37,789 nucleotides of DNA from Paraglaciecola polaris LMG 21857. GTDB taxonomy: Bacteria; Pseudomonadota; Gammaproteobacteria; Enterobacterales; Alteromonadaceae. Location of the stretch: positions 1 through 37,789 of the forward strand of contig NZ_BAER01000058.1 in assembly GCF_000315055.1 (NCBI RefSeq), written 5' to 3'. A program made the position numbers and the translations under genes. The notes beneath the pieces are model-generated. The model ran no database searches and was not told the origin of the DNA. It saw nothing but the letters and a program-made list of their open reading frames with translations. Shown here piece after piece: positions 1-8,964 of this stretch. Position 1 is the first letter of the stretch. Each line of letters starts with the position of its first letter.

Positions 1-140
1 CATATTAATTTATACGATTAATCATAATTAATTTATCAATTATTGATAATTTCATTCACGAAAGAAGTAGCTAGATACAGCTCCCTGCAATTTAATAGGC
101 ATTGCCGCCGCCATTCTTTGTGAGATTTATCGAAGAAGTT

Positions 141-1949
141 CTAGTCATGCTTAAAATCAGCATTCTTAACGTCGAATGCGATAGTGATCCTTTCATCATC
201 TTCGGAAAACTTTTCTGTTCCGTGCCACATATATGATGGAAATATCACTAATTTTCCGACCTTAGGCTCTACGTAATGCTTAGGCGGCAATTCGTTTTGT
301 AAGTCTAAATTAGGCGCCCCAAGTTTTAGCCAGCCTGCCTTAGAGTTTGAACATTCTAATTTTTGAGGTAATTTAATATAAAGTACAGAGCTAAATGTAC
401 CTAGAGGGTGAATATGATTAGAGTGGTAACCATCTTTATTTAATTTAACAGACCAAGAACCCACAAACTGGTATGAACTTAACCCTTCAAAATACTTGCT
501 TTTAGAAATTAACGGCTGCGTATCCAATGCATAGTCGTGTAAACACGATTTAATTGAAGCGAGTAAATCACTTACAACGGGATGGTCTTGAGAGAATAGG
601 TTTCCTCTTGTTTGGGTGCCGCCTTGTAAAGTTTGCTCTAGCGGCTGATTTTGCCCCGTATGTAAATGTCGTACATACTCGCAAATTTTGGTACAGAACG
701 CTTCGAGAGTATCAACATTATCGGGAACAGGAATGTAATATTCTTTTACCATTCCGCAGTAGTCATTTAGTTCGGACTCTAAAGGATCGGCTTGTAGACG
801 AAGGCATGTACCCAAGTACGCTATAGCAAGCTTATTTTTGGCATCAGCTTGCAGTATCTCCTCAAGAATTAACTTTGCTTTACTTAATTTGTTTGACTCG
901 ATTAGAACACGGATAAAATTTAATTTTTGATCTACGTTCACGCTATCAGATATCGCCATTTTTTCGTAAAAAACGAGCGCCTGTGCCTTGTTGCCTAATC
1001 CGTTGTAGCACATTCCAAGTAATTCAAAATAGGTTGTTTCTAGCTTAAACCGCTCATTTAAAGACTCTAGGAAAGACAACGCTAGGCTACAATCACCGAT
1101 CCTGATGAGTGTGCGTACATAAGAAAACCTTAACGACGACGATTCACTTTTTTCGAATGCGGATAAGTAGCTTGAAAGAAAACGTTCCTGGTCTTTAAGT
1201 TCCCACAATATTTCATTTAAGTTTTGATGTGATTCAATATATTCGCAGTTTAGCGCTAGTGCTCTGACATAGTAATGCACTGCTGTTTGGAGCTCGCCTA
1301 AGTCAGAGTGCGCATTCCCCATATTATGAAATAACTCAAATGCGTTTAATCCACTTCTCTCCAACGTTAGCAACAACGCCAGCGCTTCTCTCGGTTTATT
1401 ATTCACCCTTAAAGCTACGGCATACGCATGCATTATATCAGTGTTGTGTGGATTCTCTAAAAACAGCTTTTCGAAACACTTCATCGCTTTACTAGAACGA
1501 CCCATTGCCCTATAGATATTCGCTTGTTGCAAACGAAAAGTAAGTTCCAATGGCCAGTGACTTAATGCATCGTCTACAAAAGTTAACGCCTTGTCATACA
1601 CCTCTTGGCTGCTTAGCGTAGCGATGTAATTCTTATGTGCTTCTTTGAAATCAGGCTTGAGCTGAATTGCTTTTTGAAAGAAACGCTCGGCACGCTCGAA
1701 GTTTTGCTTATTTTTATAGCAAAGTGCTAGATTATTTAAAACGAACGGCTGATTTGGGCTGTGTCGTAGTGCTCTTTTCAACAAAGGAATAGCATCGTCA
1801 TATCGTCGAATACTTGAATATAAAACACCTAATAATTGGTTGGCATTAATGTCATTCGGTTTTTTAAGTAGATAGGCTAAATACAAATTTTCAGCATATT
1901 CAATGTTTCCAGCTTTATGCGCAGCTAAAGCAACAGTGAGATCATTCAC
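141..1949 (-). CDS. TPR protein with C-terminal 2OG-Fe(II) oxygenase-like domain
   Basis: 602 residues. About the first 400 are tetratricopeptide repeats (for example residues 36-110, with repeated A..Y..A and NP/KP helix-turn endings). The C-terminal 130 resemble the 2OG-Fe(II) oxygenase family PF13759/TIGR02466: an HIH motif at residues 512-514, a later histidine in the WHG motif (576) and an arginine at 587 that would bind 2-oxoglutarate. No signal peptide is visible, so it is probably cytoplasmic. The start is GTG, with GAGG 11 bases upstream; the nearby ATG is out of frame. It follows the TonB receptor gene on the same strand but lies beyond a strong terminator, so it is expressed by readthrough or its own promoter. 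The family fold is reasonably clear; the substrate (protein, peptide or metabolite) is unknown. Confidence 0.8.
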   Translation of the reverse strand: MNDLTVALAAHKAGNIEYAENLYLAYLLKKPNDINANQLLGVLYSSIRRYDDAIPLLKRALRHSPNQPFVLNNLALCYKNKQNFERAERFFQKAIQLKPDFKEAHKNYIATLSSQEVYDKALTFVDDALSHWPLELTFRLQQANIYRAMGRSSKAMKCFEKLFLENPHNTDIMHAYAVALRVNNKPREALALLLTLERSGLNAFELFHNMGNAHSDLGELQTAVHYYVRALALNCEYIESHQNLNEILWELKDQERFLSSYLSAFEKSESSSLRFSYVRTLIRIGDCSLALSFLESLNERFKLETTYFELLGMCYNGLGNKAQALVFYEKMAISDSVNVDQKLNFIRVLIESNKLSKAKLILEEILQADAKNKLAIAYLGTCLRLQADPLESELNDYCGMVKEYYIPVPDNVDTLEAFCTKICEYVRHLHTGQNQPLEQTLQGGTQTRGNLFSQDHPVVSDLLASIKSCLHDYALDTQPLISKSKYFEGLSSYQFVGSWSVKLNKDGYHSNHIHPLGTFSSVLYIKLPQKLECSNSKAGWLKLGAPNLDLQNELPPKHYVEPKVGKLVIFPSYMWHGTEKFSEDDERITIAFDVKNADFKHD

Positions 1950-1980
1950 AAATCAACTTGCCTCATTTATTCAAACATAA

Positions 1981-2007
1981 AAAAAGGTGAGCTAAGCTCA
2001 CCTTTTT
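1981..2007 (-). terminator. Rho-independent terminator of the TonB receptor gene
   Basis: A perfect 12-bp inverted repeat (AAAAAGGTGAGC with GCTCACCTTTTT) around a 3-base loop, followed by a run of U on the minus strand. It begins 24 bases after the receptor stop codon and separates that gene from the TPR/oxygenase gene. The A/U flanks would also let it work on the opposite strand. Confidence 0.9.
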
Positions 2008-2031
2008 AACACTACTTGCCTACCCTACTCT

Positions 2032-4932
2032 TTAGAAAGTAGCAGTAACGTTTATGTAGTAAGTACGGCCAAATACGTCATATGTAGCCGGGTACGTGTT
2101 CGCTTGCTGTGCGTTATCACCAAGAATTGGTGGTTCTTTGTCAAACAAGTTATCAATACCAGCAGTTACACGGTAGTTGTCATTGAAGTAGTAACTAGCA
2201 GATGTATTAAAGTAGCTCTCTCCATCAATTTTTTCTACTGCGTAATCAGTGCCGCTGTCATCATCATGAGTTTCACCAATGTAGCGCCATACAAGCTGCG
2301 CAGTAAAGTCGTCACCAGTCCATTTAAACGTCATACGATGTTTATAATCAGGTAATGGTTCGCCGCAGTCAGAACCGAAGTTACCGGCACATTCAATCGC
2401 AGGCTCTCCTGGACCAGGCAAGAAATCAGATTCTCTAGTAAATGTACCCAAGTAATCTACCGAAACCGCTCCACCTTGGAAATCAGTCGTATAGCTAGAG
2501 ATTACGTCATAACCTTTAAGTGTGATAGAAGCAATGTTCTGTGACGACGTTTGTACGAAGTCGATGCTACCATCAGAACGACGGTTAACATTATTACAGT
2601 ATATGCTGTTCACACCACCACGAGGGTCTGTAGGGTCGTAACATACTGCAAGAATGTTATTAGTACCGCCACCAAATGCGCCGACTGCATCATCTATTTC
2701 AATGTTAAAGTAATCCACACTGAAAGTAAGATCTTCCGTTGGCTCCGCTACAAAACCGATAGTATAGGTATCAGCTTCTTCTTGTTTAAGGTCTGGGTTA
2801 CCACCGCCAATTGAACGTACTTGCCCAGAAGCAGGGTTAATTAGAGGAGTAAATACGTTCGCAGCAGGTACACCTGTCGCTACACACATCGCGCGAATAG
2901 CGTCAGTTTGTGCACCAGCAGAACCAGATGCTGAACAAGGATCTGATGCTGGAGGGAAGCCCTCACTCTGCGGAGAGAATAACTCACCGATATTTGGAGC
3001 ACGAACCGCAGTGTTGAAACCAGCGCGGAAGCGCAGTTGCTCGATAGGCGCCCAAGAACCAGCTATTTTGTAGCTATCAACTGAACCTGCAGTGCTGTAG
3101 TCAGCTGTACGGTATGCCAATTCCATTTCTAAGCTGTAAGCAAAAGGTAAATCGAACAATATAGGTAGGAATGCTTCAACGTAGAATTCGTCTACTTTAT
3201 ATTGACCAGCAAGGCCTGGTGCACCATTGAAACCAGCGATAGTGCCTGCGGCTAGATCTTGAGACGGTAAAAATTCAAAAGACTCTGAGCGATTTTCATA
3301 ACCAAACGCAATCCCTAATGGGCCACCAGGTAATTCAAAGAAACCTTCTGAGTCACCGGAAATGTTAGCAGCAAAAAGCTTCTGCTCAAAAACAGCGTTA
3401 GAATTAACAGCAGTACTTACAAATGAAGCGGCTTCAGGTGAAATATTACCTTCACCGTATAAGTTCATTGGTGAACAACCTGAAATACCACCATTCGCAG
3501 AGGTATTAGCACATGATGGATTGCCATCAGCGTCCAAAATAACTTGACCGGCGTCATCAGTGGCTAGCAATAATGCTTGCGAGAAACGGTCACGGTTAAC
3601 GTTACCCAACTGTGCAGTGGTTTGGTTAACCTTACCAGTTTGATAATAAGTATCGTAAGTCCAGTTAGAATCACCAAACGCACCTCTCATTCCGAACTGG
3701 AACTGATAGGAGTTAAATGCATCTTCAGAACGACGAGGTCCAACCTCTAACATACGACGACGGAACTGCGCGGTACCTGTGTCATCAATACCATCACCAT
3801 CGGTATCGATACCATTACCGGTAACACCCGACAAAATTGCTTGAGTCTCAGGTGTTATGAAAGGGTTACCATCAATAGTGAACTCAGCTTCCTGAAGAAT
3901 CGGTGTTGCAGCCAACTGCTGTGGTACGCGGCTGTCAGTAAACATAGCACGACCGTAAATTTCAGCATTATCAGATATTTCGTAATGGCCTAATGCTGTA
4001 ATTTGATGACGCTCTTGCGGTAACTGAAGGTAGTTAGTGGGCGCAAAGTTGTAAAAATCGTTATCATCACCAGAAGAAATAAACTCTCGAATACTACCGT
4101 CTGTGTTAAAAATACCAGGGCTGCCATCAAATTGAGGGAAAGCGGAGTTAATACGAGTAGCCGGAACTAATGAAGAACCGCCATCAAAAAGATTGCCCTC
4201 GCCATCATCAAATTGTGCGAAGGTAGAGAACCCTCTTGCATCTTGTAACACAGCTTCACGGTCAGCGTAGGCCATATTGAATACAACGTTACCTTTACCA
4301 TCGGCGAAGTTACCACCAATTGTTAAATCAGCATTCCAAATTGTTGCATCGCCTTCTTCTGATGATTCATAACCAACGCTGGTTTGAACACCTTCAAAAT
4401 CGTCTTTCAATATAAAGTTAACAACACCTGCAACAGCATCAGAACCGTAAATCGCAGATGCACCACCCGTTAGTACTTCAACATTTTCGATAAGCGCAGT
4501 AGGAATAGCATTAATATCTACTTGGCCACCCGCAGTTGTAGGAACAACTCGAGTACCGTTGATTAACACTAATGTACGGTTAGTACCAAGACCACGTAAG
4601 TCAATTGACGCAGTACCATTACCTGGGTTGTTAGACGTACCATCAAGTCCTGGAACAACTTGAGGAAGGGTATTTAGAAGTGATTCTGTATTAACCGTTG
4701 CCGTTAATACGAATTGATCAGAACCTAAAGATGCAACAGGCGCATTTGAAACGAAATCAGCTTTACGGATACGAGAACCTGTAACAGAGATTTTTTCTAC
4801 AGCTGCGGTTTCTTCAGCGGCTGCAGCATTCGCAGCTTCTTGAGCGTAAACATTGCTAGATGAAATAGCTGCAACTGTACCAACAGCCATAGCCAGACGA
4901 ATCGACTTCGTCAACTTTGAGTTTGTAAACAT
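2032..4932 (-). CDS. TonB-dependent outer-membrane receptor
   Basis: 966 residues. A signal peptide (1-30, cleavage after VYA) is followed by a short Ala/Glu-rich stretch and a TonB-box-like segment (EKISVTGSRIRK, about 46-57). Next come the plug domain (about 60-190, with LRGLGTNRTLVLINGTRV and GASAIYGSDAVAGVVNFILK type motifs) and a long beta-barrel ending in the aromatic C-terminal residue F that the Bam machinery recognises. It would take up a ligand across the outer membrane using TonB-ExbBD energy. The type is the large 'oar/iron-siderophore-like' receptor common in Alteromonadales and often used for carbohydrates or peptides, but nothing here identifies the substrate. RBS GGGAGA lies 7 bases before ATG. 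A sigma-70-like promoter lies about 90 bases upstream and a terminator follows. Confidence 0.93.
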   Translation of the reverse strand: MFTNSKLTKSIRLAMAVGTVAAISSSNVYAQEAANAAAAEETAAVEKISVTGSRIRKADFVSNAPVASLGSDQFVLTATVNTESLLNTLPQVVPGLDGTSNNPGNGTASIDLRGLGTNRTLVLINGTRVVPTTAGGQVDINAIPTALIENVEVLTGGASAIYGSDAVAGVVNFILKDDFEGVQTSVGYESSEEGDATIWNADLTIGGNFADGKGNVVFNMAYADREAVLQDARGFSTFAQFDDGEGNLFDGGSSLVPATRINSAFPQFDGSPGIFNTDGSIREFISSGDDNDFYNFAPTNYLQLPQERHQITALGHYEISDNAEIYGRAMFTDSRVPQQLAATPILQEAEFTIDGNPFITPETQAILSGVTGNGIDTDGDGIDDTGTAQFRRRMLEVGPRRSEDAFNSYQFQFGMRGAFGDSNWTYDTYYQTGKVNQTTAQLGNVNRDRFSQALLLATDDAGQVILDADGNPSCANTSANGGISGCSPMNLYGEGNISPEAASFVSTAVNSNAVFEQKLFAANISGDSEGFFELPGGPLGIAFGYENRSESFEFLPSQDLAAGTIAGFNGAPGLAGQYKVDEFYVEAFLPILFDLPFAYSLEMELAYRTADYSTAGSVDSYKIAGSWAPIEQLRFRAGFNTAVRAPNIGELFSPQSEGFPPASDPCSASGSAGAQTDAIRAMCVATGVPAANVFTPLINPASGQVRSIGGGNPDLKQEEADTYTIGFVAEPTEDLTFSVDYFNIEIDDAVGAFGGGTNNILAVCYDPTDPRGGVNSIYCNNVNRRSDGSIDFVQTSSQNIASITLKGYDVISSYTTDFQGGAVSVDYLGTFTRESDFLPGPGEPAIECAGNFGSDCGEPLPDYKHRMTFKWTGDDFTAQLVWRYIGETHDDDSGTDYAVEKIDGESYFNTSASYYFNDNYRVTAGIDNLFDKEPPILGDNAQQANTYPATYDVFGRTYYINVTATF

Positions 4933-5018
4933 GTATGTCTCCCTGGACCACTATATGTGTTTAGTGTTTATTCGCTAATGCGATTTTTTATTAAGTAAAG
5001 GTAGTGAACCTCACTTGA

Positions 5019-5048
5019 ATAGTATCCAAACAAACTTGCCTAGGTCAA
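5019..5048 (-). promoter_or_regulatory. Candidate sigma-70 promoter for the TonB receptor
   Basis: On the minus strand, TTGACC (5043-5048) and TACTAT (5019-5024) are separated by 18 bases, leaving an untranslated leader of about 80 bases before the receptor ATG. This is a sequence match only. Confidence 0.45.
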
Positions 5049-5394
5049 TGCTTTAGAACATCTAACACTCAAAAGTTATGAATGAAATGCCAAGGAAGCA
5101 TTAAAAAAGTAAATTTATATTTACAAATGTTACATTGCTGCTTCATTTTTATTCAATGACGCCATAAATAAACTACAAATACTATTTAGCATTCACCTAA
5201 GAGCCAGCTTTTGAAAACTAGTGAATAAACAATGGCGTTAGTTTTCTCTCATTTATCAGAAACTTCTAAATGGTAGATTTTGAAATAAACTCTTTCATAA
5301 ATATTGGCTTGGCTTATGCTGTTGGCAACAAAATTTGAATGAATAGTCCTGCACTCGGCTCGAAGTACACGCAAAACAGGTAAGGAAAATTTAA
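5049..5394. other. Intergenic region between receptor promoter and comFB-like gene
   Basis: AT-rich spacer with no convincing ORF, RNA or repeat. It should hold the promoter of the comFB-like gene, but I cannot pick out clear hexamers. Confidence 0.5.
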
Positions 5395-5661
5395 ATGAAA
5401 CTAGATGATGATATACATAACTATTATGAGCATTTAGTGCTTGAGCATATCACAGAGTTGAAATTGCCTTTGGCAAGCGATGAAGACTATGTTGCAGATT
5501 TATGCTGTTTAGCATTGAACCAGCTGCCACCTAGGTATATACGTTACGAAGTAGACATGTCTTTTTATTTGGCGCAGAGCGAACGTCAGCAAATGGAGAT
5601 GAATACACAGGACGCAGTGAATAAGGCCATTCAATTTTTAGATAAAAAGGATAATAAATAA
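5395..5661 (+). CDS. ComFB family small protein
   Basis: 88 residues, matching the late competence protein ComFB family (PF10719) in its core: a DYVADLCCLALNQLPPRY segment (about 31-48), where the hallmark is an alanine/leucine helix followed by LPPRY. RBS AAGGA lies 9 bases before ATG. The family is named from the Bacillus comF operon. Homologues in proteobacteria occur singly and some cyanobacterial members bind cyclic dinucleotides, but nothing here shows a role. It stands alone, with its 3' end 16 bases from the 3' end of the convergent 4.5S RNA gene. No membrane segment or signal peptide. Confidence 0.8.
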   Translation: MKLDDDIHNYYEHLVLEHITELKLPLASDEDYVADLCCLALNQLPPRYIRYEVDMSFYLAQSERQQMEMNTQDAVNKAIQFLDKKDNK

Positions 5662-5677
5662 GCTGGTACGGAGAATT

Positions 5678-5789
5678 GGGTGGCGGTTCTCCAGCCACAT
5701 TCCGGCACATGAGTCGTCTGCTGCGGCTGCTCCCTTCCAGGCCTGACCGAGTTCACAGAGTATCATTGCGGAGGGACCAAAGAACCACC
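5678..5789 (-). ncRNA. ffs: 4.5S signal recognition particle RNA
   Basis: The minus strand contains the conserved SRP apical region (GGTCAGGCCTGGAAGGGAGC, then AGCAG), the hairpin that binds Ffh. It is flanked by two arms that pair: GGTGGTTCT at the 5' end with AGAACCGCC near the 3' end. Length, about 112 nt, and overall sequence match the short bacterial SRP RNA. Ends are set by the pairing of the terminal stem and are approximate by a few bases. No clear terminator follows. Confidence 0.93.
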
Positions 5790-5901
5790 ATAGAAACTTG
5801 CCTAAATGATATAAAGTTGCTCTACATCAGTTAGGCGGCGCATTATGACAAAACTAAATTTAGATGCAAGCCACATCCTTGATATAAGGACTTTTTTGCC
5901 A

Positions 5902-6951
5902 CTATTTTTTGAATTTTTCTTCGGCAATAGTGTTAGCGACCCTATTAGTGGCTAAGTTTTGTTCATCGGCACGTGTATATACTTCCATTAGTGTTGCGCC
6001 AATTTTCTCCAAGTGCGTTTTTAATGCTTCGTTAGAACTCAACATCTTTTGATGGTAAATGTCGATAATCCCTCCAGCATTAATAACGTAGTCAGGGGCA
6101 TACAAGATCCCTTTATCTTTAAGCAATTCACCTAAATCTTCCGACGCCAATTGATTATTTGCCGCTCCTGCAATGACCTTTGCTTTTAGCGTACTTATCG
6201 ACTGACGGTTAACAGTAGCGCCCATTGCACAAGGGGCGATCACATCCACGTCTAACGTAAGAATTTCATCGGGTGATACGATCGTTGCATTCAGTTTTTC
6301 TTTCGCTCGATTTACCCCTTCAGGATAAATATCAGCAACAAATAGCTCAGCCCCTTCCCGATGCAAGTGCTCAGCGAGCCTGTAACCAACATGCCCTAGT
6401 CCTTGAATAGCGACTTTCTTACCCTGTAAATCGGAGCCAAAGTGATATTTGACAGACGCTTTAACGCCTGTAAATACGCCATAAGCTGTTGAGGGTGCGG
6501 GGTTTCCATCTGCTTCCTCTCCTGCAAAATGGTAGGATGCTTTGGTTCCTGAAATATGTGTCGTTTCCTCAGCCATGATTTGTAGATCAGCTACTGACAT
6601 GCCCGAATCTTCTGCACTGATGTATTGACCACTTAGACTTTCCACAAAGCGGCCCATTGCACGCATCATATCAGCACTTTTATGCACGCGAGGATCCCCA
6701 AGGATAACGGCTTTACCGCCCCCCTGATTTAGATTAGCCATTGCCGCTTTATAGGTCATGCCTTTTGACAATCTAAGCACGTCGTTCAGAGCCTCATCCG
6801 AATTAGCATATGGCCACATCCTACAGCCACCAAGAGCGGGACCTAAATAGCTATTGTGCACAGCAATAATGGCTTTTAATCCGGTCTTTTTATCGTGGCA
6901 AAAAGCGACGTGTTCATGTTCATCAAATTCGATATGGTCAAAAACAGACAT
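5902..6951 (-). CDS. ldh: Leucine dehydrogenase family (Glu/Leu/Phe/Val dehydrogenase)
   Basis: 349 residues from the ATG at 6951. It oxidatively deaminates a branched-chain (possibly aromatic) amino acid to the 2-oxo acid with NAD. The dehydrogenase dimerisation domain comes first, with the GGGK catalytic lysine (K80) and K68 in the MTYKAAMANLNQGGGKAVI block. The Rossmann domain follows, with GLGHVG at about 170. An in-frame TTG at 7056 would add 35 residues, but the protein family begins at MSVFDHIEF, so the ATG is preferred. It is divergent from an Lrp/AsnC regulator, with a perfect palindrome between the two. Substrate preference between leucine, valine and phenylalanine cannot be settled by eye; the neighbourhood is amino-acid catabolic. 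Confidence 0.88.
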   Translation of the reverse strand: MSVFDHIEFDEHEHVAFCHDKKTGLKAIIAVHNSYLGPALGGCRMWPYANSDEALNDVLRLSKGMTYKAAMANLNQGGGKAVILGDPRVHKSADMMRAMGRFVESLSGQYISAEDSGMSVADLQIMAEETTHISGTKASYHFAGEEADGNPAPSTAYGVFTGVKASVKYHFGSDLQGKKVAIQGLGHVGYRLAEHLHREGAELFVADIYPEGVNRAKEKLNATIVSPDEILTLDVDVIAPCAMGATVNRQSISTLKAKVIAGAANNQLASEDLGELLKDKGILYAPDYVINAGGIIDIYHQKMLSSNEALKTHLEKIGATLMEVYTRADEQNLATNRVANTIAEEKFKK

Positions 6952-7082
6952 TCTAGTAGTACTCTGAGTAAGATTAGCGAAACTTGTCGCTATACTAGCG
7001 CAGATCAAAGAGGACATGCCTTGCGATGTTAATGTGACAGAATTACTACCTTGCAACAGTAGTCATTATCCATGAGTTAATA

Positions 7083-7098
7083 TAGGATATATATCCTA
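7083..7098. promoter_or_regulatory. 16-bp palindrome, candidate operator between ldh and Lrp-like gene
   Basis: TAGGATATATATCCTA is a perfect palindrome in the divergent intergenic region, 131 bases from the ldh ATG and 75 from the regulator ATG. Lrp/AsnC proteins bind symmetric AT-rich sites, so it is a plausible site for the adjacent regulator. This is an inference from symmetry and position. Confidence 0.5.
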
Positions 7099-7173
7099 AT
7101 ATCTGTGCTTGAAAATGATAGACTTTTTCAGCATGCTAGCCGCGAATTTTACTTCGCTATAAATTGAAAAATA

Positions 7174-7644
7174 ATGATGAAATTGGACAAATTCGACCGC
7201 GAAATTTTAAGAGTGATGCAAAAAGATGCAACCGTTTCTATGGCTGAGCTAAGCCAAAAAGTCGGCTTGTCTCATACCCCCTGCTGGCGACGTGTTAAAC
7301 GCATGGAAGCAGATGGGATTATTTTGCAAAAAGTAACCTTGCTCAATAGTAAAAAGCTTAACTTGGGCGTTTCGGTATTTATTTATGTGACGTTGAAAAA
7401 CCATGATGGTGAATCATTAAACGATTTCGAAAAAGCGGTGCAAAATATAGACGAAATAGTTGAGTGCCATACAACTAGTGGTGAGAAAGATTATCTATTG
7501 AAAGTGATTGTCGAAAGTATTGAAGAGTACGAACATTTACTTAAATCAAAATTAACCCACTTACCGTTAGTAGACCATTTAAGTTCTACATTTGCCCTTA
7601 AGCAAGTGAAAAACACAACTGAACTGCCTATTAAGCAACAATAA
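7174..7644 (+). CDS. Lrp/AsnC family transcriptional regulator
   Basis: 156 residues. An N-terminal winged helix-turn-helix (LDKFDREILRVMQKDA, then MAELSQKVGLSHTPCWRRVKRME, about 4-50) is followed by an asparagine-synthase-C-like/RAM ligand domain with the typical VECHTTSGEKDYLLKV segment (about 100-115). Divergence from the leucine dehydrogenase gene suggests it controls that gene in response to an amino acid, as BkdR- and LdrP-like regulators do; this is inferred. Two consecutive ATG codons could start it and no good Shine-Dalgarno is visible. Confidence 0.9.
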   Translation: MMKLDKFDREILRVMQKDATVSMAELSQKVGLSHTPCWRRVKRMEADGIILQKVTLLNSKKLNLGVSVFIYVTLKNHDGESLNDFEKAVQNIDEIVECHTTSGEKDYLLKVIVESIEEYEHLLKSKLTHLPLVDHLSSTFALKQVKNTTELPIKQQ

Positions 7645-7767
7645 TCCTTTAATGATAAAACGAAGCGGTAATACATAGTTTAGATGGATTATCGCTCTAC
7701 CTGTCATTATCGGCTCAAATCCGTTTTTTCTCTTGTTGATTAGCTCCCCTAAAGCTATACATTCTCC

Positions 7768-8763
7768 TCATCGACTCTTTCGCTGGATAATTTCGAAAAA
7801 CACGCCACGGAAACCCGTTTTAACGAAAAGATGCAGTCGTATTCCGTCTTTCTTTGCTGCGCTTTCGCGCAAAACATCTAATTTATTCAAGGCGTTATGA
7901 TCTTCCCCCTGCTTAGGCATGAACTCATTTATACCATTAAAATAGGGCACTGGGGTATCCACGAAATCCACCCCCATTGCGCGCAGTATTTTGACTGTTT
8001 GGTCTATATCATCAGTGGATAAAGCAATATGCGGTATCCCCTCTGCATTATATTTACGGATATATTTTTTTATTTGAGATTTATCATCAGATGATTCAGT
8101 GATGGGAATACGTATTTTCCCACAGGGTGAAGACATGGCTATACTGGTTGGCGTCGTTGGTTTGTCTTCGATTGCACAAAAACGAACTTCCCTGAAGTTA
8201 CCCAAACGTTCATAAAAATTTGCCCATATGACCCCATTACCGCGTTTTACGTTATGGCTAAGATAATCCAGAGTATGCAAGCCCACACCACACTCTTGCA
8301 TTTTTTGTTGCCAATTCGGGGCGAAGTTAAAATCAATATCATAAATTGAATCATCGTCATAACGGTCGACGAAATAAAGCGAGGTCTCGCCAATTCCGTG
8401 TACCGCCTGGCGATTGAGCTCCACCGGCCCAAGATTGCCCTCAAATGGTTTAGCCCCATTTTCAACTGCATGTTCCAGCGCAACTTTTGCGTTTTTTACG
8501 CGAAAAGCTATTCCGCACACGATTGATCCATATAACCGTGCAAAGCTTTCCACTCGTGATGACGGCTGAGCGTTAAGAATAAAGTTAATGCCACCTTGTT
8601 TATACAGCCACACCTTTTTAGAGTGATGCTCGGCTATTTTTGCAAAGCCCAAGGATATGAACAAGTCATCAAGGGCATCGATGCCTCGTTCGTCAGCAGC
8701 TGTAAATTCAATAAATTCAAAACCGTCTGTGTTTAAAGGATTATAGGTGGTGCCCAAAGACAT
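7768..8763 (-). CDS. hpd: 4-hydroxyphenylpyruvate dioxygenase
   Basis: 331 residues from the ATG at 8763. It converts 4-hydroxyphenylpyruvate to homogentisate, the second step of tyrosine breakdown, in the cytoplasm. Two vicinal-oxygen-chelate domains carry the iron ligands H163 (GLHTLDYLSH), H245 (IPHIALSTDD) and E324 (FFEI). An upstream in-frame ATG at 8823 would add 20 residues that do not resemble the family; GAGAA lies 8 bases before the chosen start. Neighbours are tyrR and phhA on the same strand. The homogentisate-cleaving enzymes are not in this window. A TyrR-box-like site sits about 100 bases upstream. Confidence 0.93.
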   Translation of the reverse strand: MSLGTTYNPLNTDGFEFIEFTAADERGIDALDDLFISLGFAKIAEHHSKKVWLYKQGGINFILNAQPSSRVESFARLYGSIVCGIAFRVKNAKVALEHAVENGAKPFEGNLGPVELNRQAVHGIGETSLYFVDRYDDDSIYDIDFNFAPNWQQKMQECGVGLHTLDYLSHNVKRGNGVIWANFYERLGNFREVRFCAIEDKPTTPTSIAMSSPCGKIRIPITESSDDKSQIKKYIRKYNAEGIPHIALSTDDIDQTVKILRAMGVDFVDTPVPYFNGINEFMPKQGEDHNALNKLDVLRESAAKKDGIRLHLFVKTGFRGVFFEIIQRKSR

Positions 8764-8866
8764 AATTTTCTCTTGGATAATTGCGCTACTACAGCAATTA
8801 ACCTGAAAAAAACAACCTTGCATAGGGCACCGCTATTAATATAGCAGCGAGGAAACAAGAACAAAA

Positions 8867-8884
8867 AGTAACATAATGTTTACA
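8867..8884 (-). promoter_or_regulatory. Candidate TyrR box upstream of hpd
   Basis: On the minus strand, TGTAAACATTATGTTACT compared with TGTAAA-N6-TTTACA: first half perfect, second half 4 of 6, with the essential G and C 14 bases apart in place. Inferred. Confidence 0.4.
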
Positions 8885-8964
8885 TTGTAAATTTGCTTAT
8901 TTTATACAATACAAGATAACGGTTACTGACCTCGCGTTGTCAGCTTTACACTACAGTAGCGTAG

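Noticed and set aside
554-826. Open frame on the plus strand inside the TPR gene
   Set aside because: It lies wholly opposite a well-supported coding region, has no Shine-Dalgarno and no recognisable family.
5876-5897. TCCTT/AAGGA hairpin followed by six T on the plus strand
   Set aside because: Five-base stem only; no plus-strand gene ends close by.
6952-7056. Extended N-terminus of leucine dehydrogenase from a TTG
   Set aside because: The extra 35 residues do not match the family, which begins at MSVFDHIEF. The ATG at 6951 is preferred.
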